DNA from: Methanomassiliicoccus sp.
GTDB taxonomy: Archaea > Thermoplasmatota > Thermoplasmata > Methanomassiliicoccales > Methanomassiliicoccaceae
Reading direction: 5' to 3'
DNA length: 64,000 bases
Assembly: GCA_018262895.1 (NCBI GenBank)
Contig: JADFDJ010000003.1
Location: 1 to 64,000 of the forward strand
The position numbers and the translations under genes were made by a program. Below are positions 15,926 through 24,545 of this stretch, in pieces. Positions within the stretch are counted from its first letter, which is position 1. Each line of letters opens with the position of its first letter. The notes beneath the pieces were generated by a model. That model ran no database searches. It had not been told where the DNA came from and worked only from the letters and a program-made list of their open reading frames with translations.

Positions 15926-18022
15926 ATGAAAGCCCTCTTCGAGCCAGAATTTATTGCGGTGGTCGGTGCATCGAACGATGAAAGAAAGATCGGGCATATC
16001 GTCTTCAGTAATCTCATCCGATCCAACTTCAAGGGAACGGTGTACCCCATCAATCCCAAGGCCAGCGAGATCCTTGGCTGCAAGGCCTACCCCTCCCTGA
16101 CCGCCGTGCCGGGAAAGGTGGAGCTGGTCGTGATATGCGTTCCTAACACTCTCGTACCCTCGGTCATGGAGGAATCGGGCATCAAGGGGGCCGAGGCCGT
16201 CATCGTCATCACCGCTGGGTTCAAGGAGCTGGGGAAGGAGGGGGCCCTGCTGGAGCGCAAGGTGGGGGACATCGCCAAGAAGTACGGCATGCGCGTGCTC
16301 GGCCCGAACTGCATGGGCATCATGAACACCCATCAGCGGATGAACATCACCTTCACCAACATCCACCCCATGACCGGCTCTATCGCCATCGCCTCCCAGT
16401 CGGGAGCGGTGTGCAGCTCCATGCTGGACTGGTCGACCAAGTCCAAGGTAGGGTTCTCTAAGTTCATCAGCGTCGGCAACAAGGTCGACATCGATGAGGC
16501 GGACCTGCTGAGCTATCTCAAGGATGACCCCGATACCAACGTCATCGGCATGTACATCGAGGGGGCCAACCGCGGGAAGGAGCTCATGAGCGAGGCGTTC
16601 CGGACCAGCCAGGTCAAGCCCATCATCGTTCTCAAGTCGGGAAGGACGAGCTCCGGCTCCAAGGCGGCCTCGTCGCACACCGGGGCGCTCTCCGGCAGCG
16701 ATAAGATCTACGATGCGGCGTTCCACCAGGCCAACGTCATCCGTGTGAACACCATAGATGAGCTGTTCGACCTCCTGCAGGTCTTCGCCAACATGCCCAT
16801 GCCCAAAGGCGATGGATTGGCCATCGTCACCAACGCCGGCGGCCACGGTGTCATGGCCGCTGACGCCTGCTCCGACTACGGGCTAAGGCTGGCATCCTTC
16901 GAGAAGAGCACCATCGACAAGCTGAAGGGTTACCTCCCGGCAGCGGCCAACCTCTACAATCCCGTGGACGTCCTGGGGGACGCGACCGCGGCCAGGTACG
17001 AGTTCGCCATCAAGACGGTCATGGAGGACCCTAACGTGTCCTGCGTCGCTGTTCTGTTGGCCCCCTTGGACACCGTGGACATAAAGGCGGTGGCGGAGCA
17101 CGTGGCATCCTTCGCCGGCAAGGTATCCATGCCTGTGGTGGGAGCGTTCGTGGGAGGGACCAAGACCAACGTGGGAATCGAGCTCATGCACGAGGCCAAC
17201 GTGCCCTGCTACGACTCCCCGGACAAGGCCATCCGCGCGCTGGGGGCGATGGTCCACTACAAGAAGATGAGGGAGGAGTCCGGCGACACCGCCCCCGTGG
17301 TGGTTGAGGGCGACAAACAGAGAGTAAAGGACTTGATCGCGTCGGTGCGCCGCACCGGCCGCACCTCCCTGAGCGAGAGCGAGGGGAAGGAGATACTTCG
17401 CGCCTACGGCGTGGCGATCCCCGCGGAGATCACCGCGGCGACCCCTGAAGAAGCTGCCCGGGCCGCTGCCAGGATAGGGTTCCCGGTGGTCATGAAGATC
17501 GACTCCCCCGACATCGCCCACAAGTCCGACGTCGGTGGCGTCATGGTCGGAATCGGCTCGGAGAGCGCTGTGCGCCAGAGCTTCGAGCTGATGATGTCCA
17601 AGGTGCGGTCCCGCGTTCCCGGCGCCACGATCAACGGCATCACCATTTGCCAGATGGTCAAGGGCAAGGAGGTCCTGATGGGCATGACCCGCGACGAGCA
17701 GTTCGGGCCGGTCATCACCTTCGGCCTGGGCGGGGTCTTCGTGGAGATAATGAAGGACGTGGCCCAGCGCATCGCTCCCCTGACCAGGCACGACGTGGAC
17801 ACCATGGTGCGTTCGATAAGATCGTACGCTATACTGACCGGCGCCCGAGGGGGGAGGGCGGCGGACATCGAGTCGCTGAAGGATACCATATTCCGCATAG
17901 CTCAGATCGCGCTCGACTTCCCGGAGATATCAGAACTGGAGGTCAATCCAGTCATGGTAGGGGACGAGGGAAAGGGCACATATGCCGTGGATGCCCTTGT
18001 AGTATTGAGGAGGGAGAACTGA
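15926..18022 (+). CDS. Acyl-CoA synthetase (ADP-forming), fused alpha and beta subunits
   Basis: A 698-aa NDP-forming acyl-CoA synthetase that makes ATP from acetyl-CoA or another acyl-CoA plus ADP and Pi. The order is CoA-binding Rossmann domain (FIAVVGASNDERKIGHIVF, from residue 9), succinyl-CoA-ligase-like core with the phospho-His in SSHTGALSG (about 250), and a C-terminal ATP-grasp (from about 470; VMKIDSPDIAHKSDVGGV). Fusion in one chain is common in archaea. The stop overlaps the next ATG by one base. Acetate is the default substrate guess, with branched or aryl acids as alternatives. Confidence 0.92.
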   Translation: MKALFEPEFIAVVGASNDERKIGHIVFSNLIRSNFKGTVYPINPKASEILGCKAYPSLTAVPGKVELVVICVPNTLVPSVMEESGIKGAEAVIVITAGFKELGKEGALLERKVGDIAKKYGMRVLGPNCMGIMNTHQRMNITFTNIHPMTGSIAIASQSGAVCSSMLDWSTKSKVGFSKFISVGNKVDIDEADLLSYLKDDPDTNVIGMYIEGANRGKELMSEAFRTSQVKPIIVLKSGRTSSGSKAASSHTGALSGSDKIYDAAFHQANVIRVNTIDELFDLLQVFANMPMPKGDGLAIVTNAGGHGVMAADACSDYGLRLASFEKSTIDKLKGYLPAAANLYNPVDVLGDATAARYEFAIKTVMEDPNVSCVAVLLAPLDTVDIKAVAEHVASFAGKVSMPVVGAFVGGTKTNVGIELMHEANVPCYDSPDKAIRALGAMVHYKKMREESGDTAPVVVEGDKQRVKDLIASVRRTGRTSLSESEGKEILRAYGVAIPAEITAATPEEAARAAARIGFPVVMKIDSPDIAHKSDVGGVMVGIGSESAVRQSFELMMSKVRSRVPGATINGITICQMVKGKEVLMGMTRDEQFGPVITFGLGGVFVEIMKDVAQRIAPLTRHDVDTMVRSIRSYAILTGARGGRAADIESLKDTIFRIAQIALDFPEISELEVNPVMVGDEGKGTYAVDALVVLRREN

Positions 18023-19023
18023 TGAGGACACTATTCTTAAGCTCGGTGCTGGAATATTCTGGAAAGAGCACGATCGCCCTTGGCCTGGCCAAGAATTTTT
18101 CGGGCAGGCTGGGGTACTACAAGCCCTTCCGCGAGGAAGTGCTGTGCATAAACCACCGCGTGGTGGACAGGGACGCCCACATGATGAGGACGGCGCTCGG
18201 CCTGGAAGCCAGCGAGGAGATGTTGTCCCCCCTAAAGTACGATATCTTCAACCCCGTGAGCATCCAGAGCGTGATCGAGGGCTTCGATAAGGTAAAGGAT
18301 GAGAGCGAGTTCATGCTGGTCGAGGGCCCGCAGCTGTTCAGTACCGGGGCCAGGCACCACATGGACGGCATGACCATCGCCAAGGAGCTGGGCGCAGAGG
18401 TGATCCTTGTCTCTCCCGGAACTCCAGAGGCCATCGACATGATCACCATCTACCAGCGCCTCATGGAAGCCAGCGGCCAGAATCTCAAGGGGGTCATCCT
18501 CAACAAGTGCAACAACCCCGGAGTGAAGAAGCTGGTCGAGAACGGAGGGGTCGACGTCCTAGGCACCATTCCCGCGTTGGAGGAGTTAAACTATCCTCGC
18601 GTCAAGGAGATCGCGGAGGGGCTGAACGCCGAGGTCCTGGCAGGCATCGAGGGCCTCAACCGCAGCGTGGAGAAGGTCATGGTCGGGGGCATGACCGCGG
18701 AGTCGGCCATGAAGGAGATGAGGCGCCTGAACCGGAAGGCCATGATCACCGGGGGCGACAGGTCGGACATGCTGTTGGCTGCCCTGAGCACGGACACCTC
18801 CTGTCTCATCCTCACCGGCGGGCTGTACCCCGACAACCATGTCCTGGCCAAGGCCGAGGAGCTTCAGGTGCCGGTCCTGCTGGTCGGGCACGGCACCCAG
18901 GTGGCCGCGGACATGTTCGAGAACCTTATCGCCCGCATCGATCCCTCGGACACGGCCAAGGTGGACATGGTGGCGGAGATGGTCCGCCGGCATGTGGACC
19001 TGAGCAAGGTCTGGGGCGACTGA
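18022..19023 (+). CDS. BioD-like P-loop plus DRTGG-domain protein
   Basis: A 333-aa protein matching the N-terminal part of long phosphotransacetylases but lacking the catalytic PTA domain. It has an AAA_26/dethiobiotin-synthetase-like P-loop variant VLEYSGKSTIALGLA at residues 9-23, then GVILNKC, then a DRTGG domain (about 215-320; ITGGDRSDMLLAAL). ATG 18022 shares a base with the TGA of the synthetase, so the two are co-translated. It probably modulates or senses acyl-CoA/acyl-phosphate metabolism with the synthetase. This role is inferred from context. Confidence 0.85.
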   Translation: MRTLFLSSVLEYSGKSTIALGLAKNFSGRLGYYKPFREEVLCINHRVVDRDAHMMRTALGLEASEEMLSPLKYDIFNPVSIQSVIEGFDKVKDESEFMLVEGPQLFSTGARHHMDGMTIAKELGAEVILVSPGTPEAIDMITIYQRLMEASGQNLKGVILNKCNNPGVKKLVENGGVDVLGTIPALEELNYPRVKEIAEGLNAEVLAGIEGLNRSVEKVMVGGMTAESAMKEMRRLNRKAMITGGDRSDMLLAALSTDTSCLILTGGLYPDNHVLAKAEELQVPVLLVGHGTQVAADMFENLIARIDPSDTAKVDMVAEMVRRHVDLSKVWGD

Positions 19024-19213
19024 GGCCGCGCCCGCTCGGCGCCCCCCGAGGCGCCGGGTTCACTCATTTTTATTTTACATAGAGGCTGATAAGACCTTCC
19101 GACAAGTTCCTTTTGATAATGAGTCCGACACCTAGCTACCATTAAAATCCAATAAGAACACTTTTTGTGGTAGGGATAGGGGGCGCTTAGGACCTAGCTT
19201 GTTTATTATAACC

Positions 19214-19651
19214 CTACCTTCGGCGTCTCTGCCCTGGCATCTCCCACCTCATCAGTTGGGGACCACCGTATTGCATACCGAAGTTCCCGAAAAGGCCTTT
19301 CTTACGAGGGGGCTTGGCGAGGGACTTCATTATCTCATCGATCAGCTCGTCCTTGGATAGGTCGCTCCTCAGGTCATTGTCCTTGCAGATCCTTTGGAGG
19401 CTCTCCTTCGGTACGGCAGTTAGCACGGACCTCCATGGGAGGCTACTGTACTTTCCGCGCACCCTGCTCCTGAGATCATCCAACGTTCCAGAGGAGTCGT
19501 CGCTCATCGACCGCAGTACGGCCCTCAGATCCTCTGCCGACAAGGACTCGATTAAAGTATCGACGTTCAAATCCCTTTTCCTCGGTAGGCTCGAGATGGT
19601 CGTAGAAGGTGAAAATTGTTTCTGATTAGATGATCTACAACTCTTCCTCAC
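19214..19651 (-). CDS. SAP-like small protein, unknown function
   Basis: 145 aa. The middle holds two short helical hairpins (LIESLSAEDLRAVLRSM and SLQRICKDNDLRSDLSKDELIDEIM) similar in pattern to SAP or Rho-N nucleic-acid-binding motifs. The end is basic and Gly/Pro-rich (PRKKGLFGNFGMQYGG, QRRRR). It may bind DNA or RNA. It lies 7 bp downstream of the 80-aa gene at 19659 on the same strand. The exact start is uncertain because the first 20 residues look unstructured. Confidence 0.55.
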   Translation of the reverse strand: MRKSCRSSNQKQFSPSTTISSLPRKRDLNVDTLIESLSAEDLRAVLRSMSDDSSGTLDDLRSRVRGKYSSLPWRSVLTAVPKESLQRICKDNDLRSDLSKDELIDEIMKSLAKPPRKKGLFGNFGMQYGGPQLMRWEMPGQRRRR

Positions 19652-19658
19652 CTGCTCA

Positions 19659-19901
19659 CTAGGTTCTTTTCTTCTTTTTGGGTGCGAGGTGTAACTGGCG
19701 CTCGGTCTCTACGTACAAGCGAGTGGCTTCGAACTTGACGCTGTCCAAGATCGTCATAAGGTCTGCAAGTCCGCAGGCGCCCTCCTCAAGATATTCGGCC
19801 TCAACCCTCGCCAAGGCCTCATTGGCCCTGGAAAGCTCCCTCTTTGCATTCTTAACGAATTCCATCAGCTGGTCGTCCAGCTCCTCTGTGGTCAGGTACA
19901 C
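19659..19901 (-). CDS. Small helical protein, 80 aa
   Basis: Unrecognised. It is predicted to be almost wholly helical and coiled-coil-like (LDDQLMEFVKNAKRELSRAN, VEAEYLEEGA, SVKFEATRLYVETERQL), with a basic tail APKKKKRT. It is probably co-transcribed with the SAP-like gene 7 bp downstream. Perhaps a nucleic-acid or complex accessory factor; there is no direct evidence. Confidence 0.5.
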   Translation of the reverse strand: MYLTTEELDDQLMEFVKNAKRELSRANEALARVEAEYLEEGACGLADLMTILDSVKFEATRLYVETERQLHLAPKKKKRT

Positions 19902-20154
19902 GAGTATCCAATCGGCTTGTATGTTAATGACACTTTTCGTCCGTACCTTCCCTCGATGAGTGTTCTCCTACCATCCGTTCCCAATACTCGATCCAGCACC
20001 TCGGAACCTTTGATGCTCAGGCTGTGCTTGTTGATGGGATATCAGAATACAGGGAGATCCCTCTTACTTGGCGTTTTTATAGGGAGGTGGCACCGAAGGT
20101 GAGGACCTTACAATCGAAATATTATTATAATGAAAGGTTCCCGAACAATATTCA

Positions 20155-20655
20155 ATGCCGAATAAGGTCGATGAGGAGATGATCCTGCCCGCATCTCTCC
20201 GCAGGGCCGTCGGTTTCGGCATCGCTGGGGGCCTTGTTGGCACCGCTCTGATGGATATTGTCCTGGTGCTCACTTTCATAATGGTCGGTGCACCGGCAGA
20301 CGCTTTCTTCTCAACTGTCGGGGAGAGGCTGGGCGATGGAGCCTTGGCCGGTCTGGCGGTCCATAATCTGGTCGGTCTGACCGGAGGATTGGTTTTCTCC
20401 CTCCTGGTGTCGTTCTTCAAGCCTCTTCGGATTGATAGCTGGCGCAAAGGGGTAGGGTTAGGGTTCATCGCGGGCGCTCTGACGATACCCCTAGGTTGCA
20501 TCCCCTTCGCACTGTGGCTGAACCAACCGGTGCTCGAGGTGATCGCCTTCTCCGTCCTACCTCATCTAGTCTGGGGAACCACCCTAGGATGGTTCGTCGG
20601 GTATGGGCTTATCTCATACGGACACAAGCCAATGTCAGCTACTGGGCCCCTATGA
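20155..20655 (+). CDS. Four-helix membrane protein, unknown
   Basis: 166 aa with about four hydrophobic spans (from residues 18, 58, 96 and 125) rich in glycine (GFGIAGGLVGTALMD, GVGLGFIAGALTIPLG). The pattern resembles small integral membrane proteins annotated only as hypothetical. Short soluble loops, no cofactor motif. It stands alone between divergent neighbours. Start ATG 20158 is in frame just after AATGCCG at 20155. Confidence 0.55.
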   Translation: MPNKVDEEMILPASLRRAVGFGIAGGLVGTALMDIVLVLTFIMVGAPADAFFSTVGERLGDGALAGLAVHNLVGLTGGLVFSLLVSFFKPLRIDSWRKGVGLGFIAGALTIPLGCIPFALWLNQPVLEVIAFSVLPHLVWGTTLGWFVGYGLISYGHKPMSATGPL

Positions 20656-20907
20656 ATATCAGACGGCAGGAATCGTTGTCTAGACCCACATTGGCCCGGT
20701 ATATGCAAATATATTGGAACACGGCCTGTTTAATGTTTTAAAGTCCTCGTCAACAAAAGGGCGCTATGAGGAGGCCCAGTAAAGCTAACAAAAAACAAGT
20801 GCGATAAAGGATTGCATAGATGACGTAGATCTACGCATCTGTCAACTGTTGCTCCAGAACTCAAGAAGACCGCTATACAAGATGCTAAAAAAAGGCATCG
20901 ATCCATT

Positions 20908-21177
20908 TTACCGCTCGACGAACCTCCTGGCCTCCACAGCCGGGATCGCAACCATGGTCTCGATGATGTGGTTCTCACATCGTCTGATCGACATCCTCAT
21001 GGCCGCTTCAACGTCAGGCGCCTCCACGATCGCGACCGCATCATAGCGACCAAGCGTCCAATATATGTCGATCAGCTGAATGCCTTCCTTCACCTCTTCC
21101 TCGATTATCTCGAGGTTCTGGGCGATTATCTCTTCTGTGGGCCCCGTCCTGAACTTTACCAATAGGATAAATCTCAC
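20908..21177 (-). CDS. GYD-domain/AsnC-dimer-like small protein
   Basis: An 89-aa ferredoxin-like alpha/beta fold: FILLVKFRTGPTEEIIAQN, then LIDIYWTLGRYDAVAIVEAPDVEAA, as in the GYD family. Members form dimers and may bind small ligands; the fold also resembles the ligand-binding half of Lrp regulators without the HTH. A role in metabolite sensing is possible but unproved. Confidence 0.7.
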   Translation of the reverse strand: MRFILLVKFRTGPTEEIIAQNLEIIEEEVKEGIQLIDIYWTLGRYDAVAIVEAPDVEAAMRMSIRRCENHIIETMVAIPAVEARRFVER

Positions 21178-21254
21178 TGACTCGCCTCCGTTATAACCAA
21201 ATCATATTTTTGGGGTCCTAGACCTTATAGATTTGGATTGGACCAATAAAAACC

Positions 21255-21431
21255 ATGTATTATCGCAAACAGGAACTTCAGGATAGTACCAGGGAACCAA
21301 TTTGGCGGAACCCATTCTTCGCCCCGAACTATGAGGCATTTCAACCCATTGACGATACATCCAGAATAACGTTACACTATGTTTCGAACAATAACCTCTT
21401 AGGCCGTCATTTTGAGAGCAGCATGTTCTAG
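21255..21431 (+). CDS. Possible 58-aa ORF
   Basis: An open frame from ATG 21255 to TAG 21431 in the AT-rich gap before the basic mini-protein. CCAATAAAAA lies just upstream as a weak TATA. The product has no recognisable domain (begins MYYRKQELQDSTREPIW). Kept only because it fills the gap; it may be chance. Confidence 0.2.
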   Translation: MYYRKQELQDSTREPIWRNPFFAPNYEAFQPIDDTSRITLHYVSNNNLLGRHFESSMF

Positions 21432-21528
21432 ATGTGAATAAGTTGGCTTACTTTCACTCGTTTATTATAAAAATGAACATTCAGGAGCCAATCTTTTAAT
21501 CCTCACCGGGAAGTATTTGCAGATCACT

Positions 21529-21663
21529 ATGAGCCAAATGAAGAAGAAAAAGAAGGGTGCAGATGATCCACCAGTTAACATGAACCGGTCGGATCATAAG
21601 ACCTCGAAAGCCTCATCCGCTATCGTAACCCCGGTCGGAAAAGGGGCAAAGGGTAAGAAGTGA
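21529..21663 (+). CDS. Lysine-rich mini-protein, 44 aa
   Basis: ATG 21529 to TGA 21663. The product begins MSQMKKKKKGADDPPVN and ends GKGAKGKK: highly basic, probably disordered, able to bind nucleic acid or the ribosome. A strong hairpin-plus-T-run terminator follows within 10 bp, and an AT-rich promoter-like region (around 21465-21500) precedes it, so a short monocistronic transcript is likely. No family recognised. Confidence 0.5.
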   Translation: MSQMKKKKKGADDPPVNMNRSDHKTSKASSAIVTPVGKGAKGKK

Positions 21664-21670
21664 TCTATCC

Positions 21671-21726
21671 GTCCGATGAAATCTCTAAACATCTGGTGAT
21701 CTCATCGGACCGACCTTTTTCTTTTT
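21671..21726 (+). terminator. Hairpin and T-run after the mini-protein gene
   Basis: GTCCGATGA (21671-21679) is the exact reverse complement of TCATCGGAC (21702-21710). CGACC and a T-rich run to 21726 follow. Archaeal termination needs mainly the T-run; the hairpin may stabilise the transcript end. Confidence 0.55.
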
Positions 21727-22069
21727 CAATTTAATTTGGGTTCTCGTTGAATTTATGTGTGAGCAGCCGACCTCCACCGTAAGATATGCTGACTCCCTGC
21801 AATGTTGGATGGTTGCCGCATCGAGGACCGGCCTGTTTGCACTCTAGCCCTATTCATACATCGTAATGCCCACGATGCAAACGAACCACTCATCGGATGA
21901 TCGTGATAGAGCGGGCCCATTGGGCCTTTCCCCATTGTTGGCATCTATTCGAAGACTTGGACCTGGAAAATGAGTGAACCTTCGCGTTGTCCACCTACTG
22001 TCTCCGAAAGAGGCGGTAAATGGGTGTGAGATTGCACCTCTTCTAGATCGATCATGGAAGTATTCATCT

Positions 22070-22432
22070 ATGCCGGTTGGCAATATTTTCCTTGGTGAGA
22101 GCCTGGACCCATTCGATAAAATGCTGCATGACCTTAATTCCGGGGACCCGGAGGTCAATGAGAGCAAATTGGCCAGTTTGAAGAAGGCGTGTGTCTGTCC
22201 ACAATGCCCGACCTTCAACAAATATGCAGAGGACCATGGGGAGATACTCTACTGCATAATTGGAAAAAGCGATCAGCCCTTGAAGGAAGAGCTCGGTTGC
22301 ATCTGTGCTGATTGTCCCGTGGCCGCTGAGGGAGGGCTTCTGAACAATTACTACTGCACCATAGGTTCCGAGATGGAGATGCGGAAGAACCGGCGAGTGC
22401 CACGTGGCGTTAGGCCCGAAAGGCTATATTAG
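22070..22432 (+). CDS. DUF2769-like cysteine-rich protein
   Basis: About 120 aa from ATG 22070 (an in-frame upstream ATG at 21974 would add 32 residues with no visible conservation). Two cysteine modules, CVCPQCPTFNKY and GCICADCPVAAEGGL, with single Cys in YCIIGKSD and YYCTIGSE between and after them. These are the hallmarks of the archaeal methanogen-enriched DUF2769 family. It probably binds a metal or Fe-S centre. Role unknown; no operon partner. Confidence 0.65.
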   Translation: MPVGNIFLGESLDPFDKMLHDLNSGDPEVNESKLASLKKACVCPQCPTFNKYAEDHGEILYCIIGKSDQPLKEELGCICADCPVAAEGGLLNNYYCTIGSEMEMRKNRRVPRGVRPERLY

Positions 22433-22935
22433 GAAAAACTCGAACGGCGACTCCCATGCCATAGGCTGTCGATCGCCCTCATGCATGCTAGCTCACGATG
22501 GCCCTCATCGGAGTGGGTTGTCTTTACAACGAAATACGCGATCTCCTCTCGAAGGAGGGTATTTTCCTCCATTAATAAGTATTATGAACAGTAAGGACTG
22601 GAGAGACCGCTCCGCGGTGTTGGGGTAACGCGTTCTTAAGCTGCTATAGAGCTTAAACCAATTTGTGGGAGATGCTAAATAAAGAGCTGATGTTTTCAGA
22701 GCACCATTTTTTTATTACACTATGGAAAAAAGACCGAGAATCAGAATTGGGACTGTGAGTACTGGTATCTGAACATTCTCTTCGTCTCCCCAAGGCAGAT
22801 AGGCTTCAGACGGTGGACCACGAAATTGGGCATCAGTAAGAGGACTTTACCGCGATCATGGGAAAGGAAAGGCCGGAATATCTCCAAAGTTGGGGATTCG
22901 GTATGATTCCGTGGCCTAGGCCGCCTAAACCTCCT
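22433..22935. other. 500-bp gap without a clear gene
   Basis: Contains a 7-bp inverted repeat TTAAGCT/AGCTTAA near 22634-22655. On the + strand a frame without an ATG stays open from 22691 to TGA 22906 (71 codons). Its translation includes GFRRWTTKLGISKRTLPRSW, which looks protein-like and may be a gene remnant. The convergent gene at 22936 ends just beyond. No RNA gene recognised. Confidence 0.4.
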
Positions 22936-24096
22936 TCAATTCTTTTTCAACAACAGCAACAGGCCTGCGACGACCACCGCCGCCGGGACGGCTATAAGCC
23001 ACGAGGGGAACGGCAGGTATCTCTCGATGAACGTCAGACGGTAGGTGGCTATGTTCAGAGACGCGTCGGTCGAACCGTTGGACGATATCCAGTACTGCAT
23101 GGTGATCACCTCGTCACCGTCGCCGCAGCTCATGAGCCAGTAGTCGTCCCCGACATCAGACATCTCCAGGTCCCCTTTTATCAGCTCGTAGGAACCGTCC
23201 AAGGCGAGAACCGAGTCGGAAAGGGTCCACTGGAGGTCGACGTACTCGCGCAGGTACGGTATGACCATCGCGCTCCCGCAGACCGCCGCGCTCTTCCCGT
23301 ACATTCGATGGTCGTCGTAGTCCTCAAGGGAGGTCAGGGGCTCAGCATGATCCTCTTCAGCGTTGTAGATGAAAGAATCGGAGAGAGCCTTGTCTCCCGC
23401 CCAGTAAACGAAGAACTTGCCGTCGAAAGGAAGGAGCACAGCATCGCAGAGGTGTTCCGGAACGGCCACGCTGTCGATCATGTCATGGCTATCCAGGTCC
23501 CAGGTCACGATGGTCAAGCTGGGGACCATCTCGGTTCCTTTATCGCCGAGCACGACGACATGGCCCGGCATCTTGTACAGCAAGCCATCGTCTATCAGGA
23601 GGTCGCACTGGGTGGCGTTCTCCAGTTCAGGGACCATCCATCCTTCCCCGATCCGCATGGTTTGGAGGTTCAGCTCGTAGATGATCGCTCGGCCGAACAG
23701 GTGGTCCACGTCCGAGGTTCCCTGGTGCCCGATCAGATAGATCCCGTCCTCCCCCTGCAGGAGCTCGTAGAGCACGGTGTTGTCGTCGAGGTTCTCCATC
23801 CCGGTGATCGCGCGATCCTCGACCTCCCCGCTCCGCAGGTCCAGTCGTCCCACGGTGTAGTCGTGGGTGACGTTGTTGTCGACGATGTCCCGATCGTCAA
23901 GTAACAGATAGACCGAGTCGCCGACCTTGGCGGGGGCCCCTCTCTGCATGCTCGCCCACAAAGGGTCCAATCCGGTGAACTCCATCCCCTTCTCCATTTC
24001 AAGGCTGGCATCGCTCTGAAAGAGGACAAACATCGATGACATCGTCACCAGCAGCACCACGCCGGTAACTAGGATCTCCAGAGCCGCCCTGTTCAA
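22936..24096 (-). CDS. Membrane-anchored extracytoplasmic beta-propeller-like protein
   Basis: 386 aa. An N-terminal membrane helix (about residues 7-27) and a C-terminal one (about 362-382, followed by KKN) bracket a large acidic beta-rich domain with repeated strands such as GDSVYLLLDDRD, GEDGIYLIGHQG and GKFFVYWAGDKA, spaced like propeller blades. The domain would face outside. No enzymatic residues are evident, so ligand or partner binding is the reasonable guess. It is divergent from the heliorhodopsin gene with a 450-bp gap. Confidence 0.6.
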   Translation of the reverse strand: MNRAALEILVTGVVLLVTMSSMFVLFQSDASLEMEKGMEFTGLDPLWASMQRGAPAKVGDSVYLLLDDRDIVDNNVTHDYTVGRLDLRSGEVEDRAITGMENLDDNTVLYELLQGEDGIYLIGHQGTSDVDHLFGRAIIYELNLQTMRIGEGWMVPELENATQCDLLIDDGLLYKMPGHVVVLGDKGTEMVPSLTIVTWDLDSHDMIDSVAVPEHLCDAVLLPFDGKFFVYWAGDKALSDSFIYNAEEDHAEPLTSLEDYDDHRMYGKSAAVCGSAMVIPYLREYVDLQWTLSDSVLALDGSYELIKGDLEMSDVGDDYWLMSCGDGDEVITMQYWISSNGSTDASLNIATYRLTFIERYLPFPSWLIAVPAAVVVAGLLLLLKKN

Positions 24097-24545
24097 TTCT
24101 CCACCAGGGGCATCATCTCACAGTTCGGCATAATATTGTTGTTCTAGGAAATGGAATGTAAATAATGTTAAAAGAGGCGTTTCAGCATCTTAACGCAAGC
24201 TATACTCAACAACATAATTAGTTGCGATTCGATATGGTCCTCGGGGACCATTGCTGAGACGGCTGGTGGTACCGGCCGCACCGCAACATCATCATGGCCT
24301 TGTAGGACGAGATACGCAGAAACCGAGGCGCCAGTTACGACTCATCATCGTTGACAACAACAGGTTCCATCATTTCTCTACTACTACGTCCAATAATACC
24401 TCTCTACCCATCTGGCGCCTTGAAAGGCGTCAATTATGTCCATTTGAGCCAAATCTCGTCCATAATTGCCTTATGACCACCTTCATGTTGATTCTATCAT
24501 GAACTTGGCCAACCTATTTTGAACTGCACTTTCATACCGGGCAGG
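24097..24545. other. 450-bp intergenic region between divergent genes
   Basis: AT-rich, and should hold promoters for the propeller-like gene (minus, ATAATATTG near 24130) and heliorhodopsin (plus, weak CCTATTTT at 24513). No coding sequence or RNA recognised. The possible frame at 24251-24502 has poor composition and no homology that I can see. Confidence 0.4.

Noticed and set aside
15872-16846. 324-aa minus-strand frame
   Set aside because: Antisense shadow of the acyl-CoA synthetase, rich in His/Asp/Gly from codon complement.
22858-23904. 348-aa plus-strand frame opposite the propeller-like gene
   Set aside because: Antisense shadow; the minus frame has clear signal and membrane helices.
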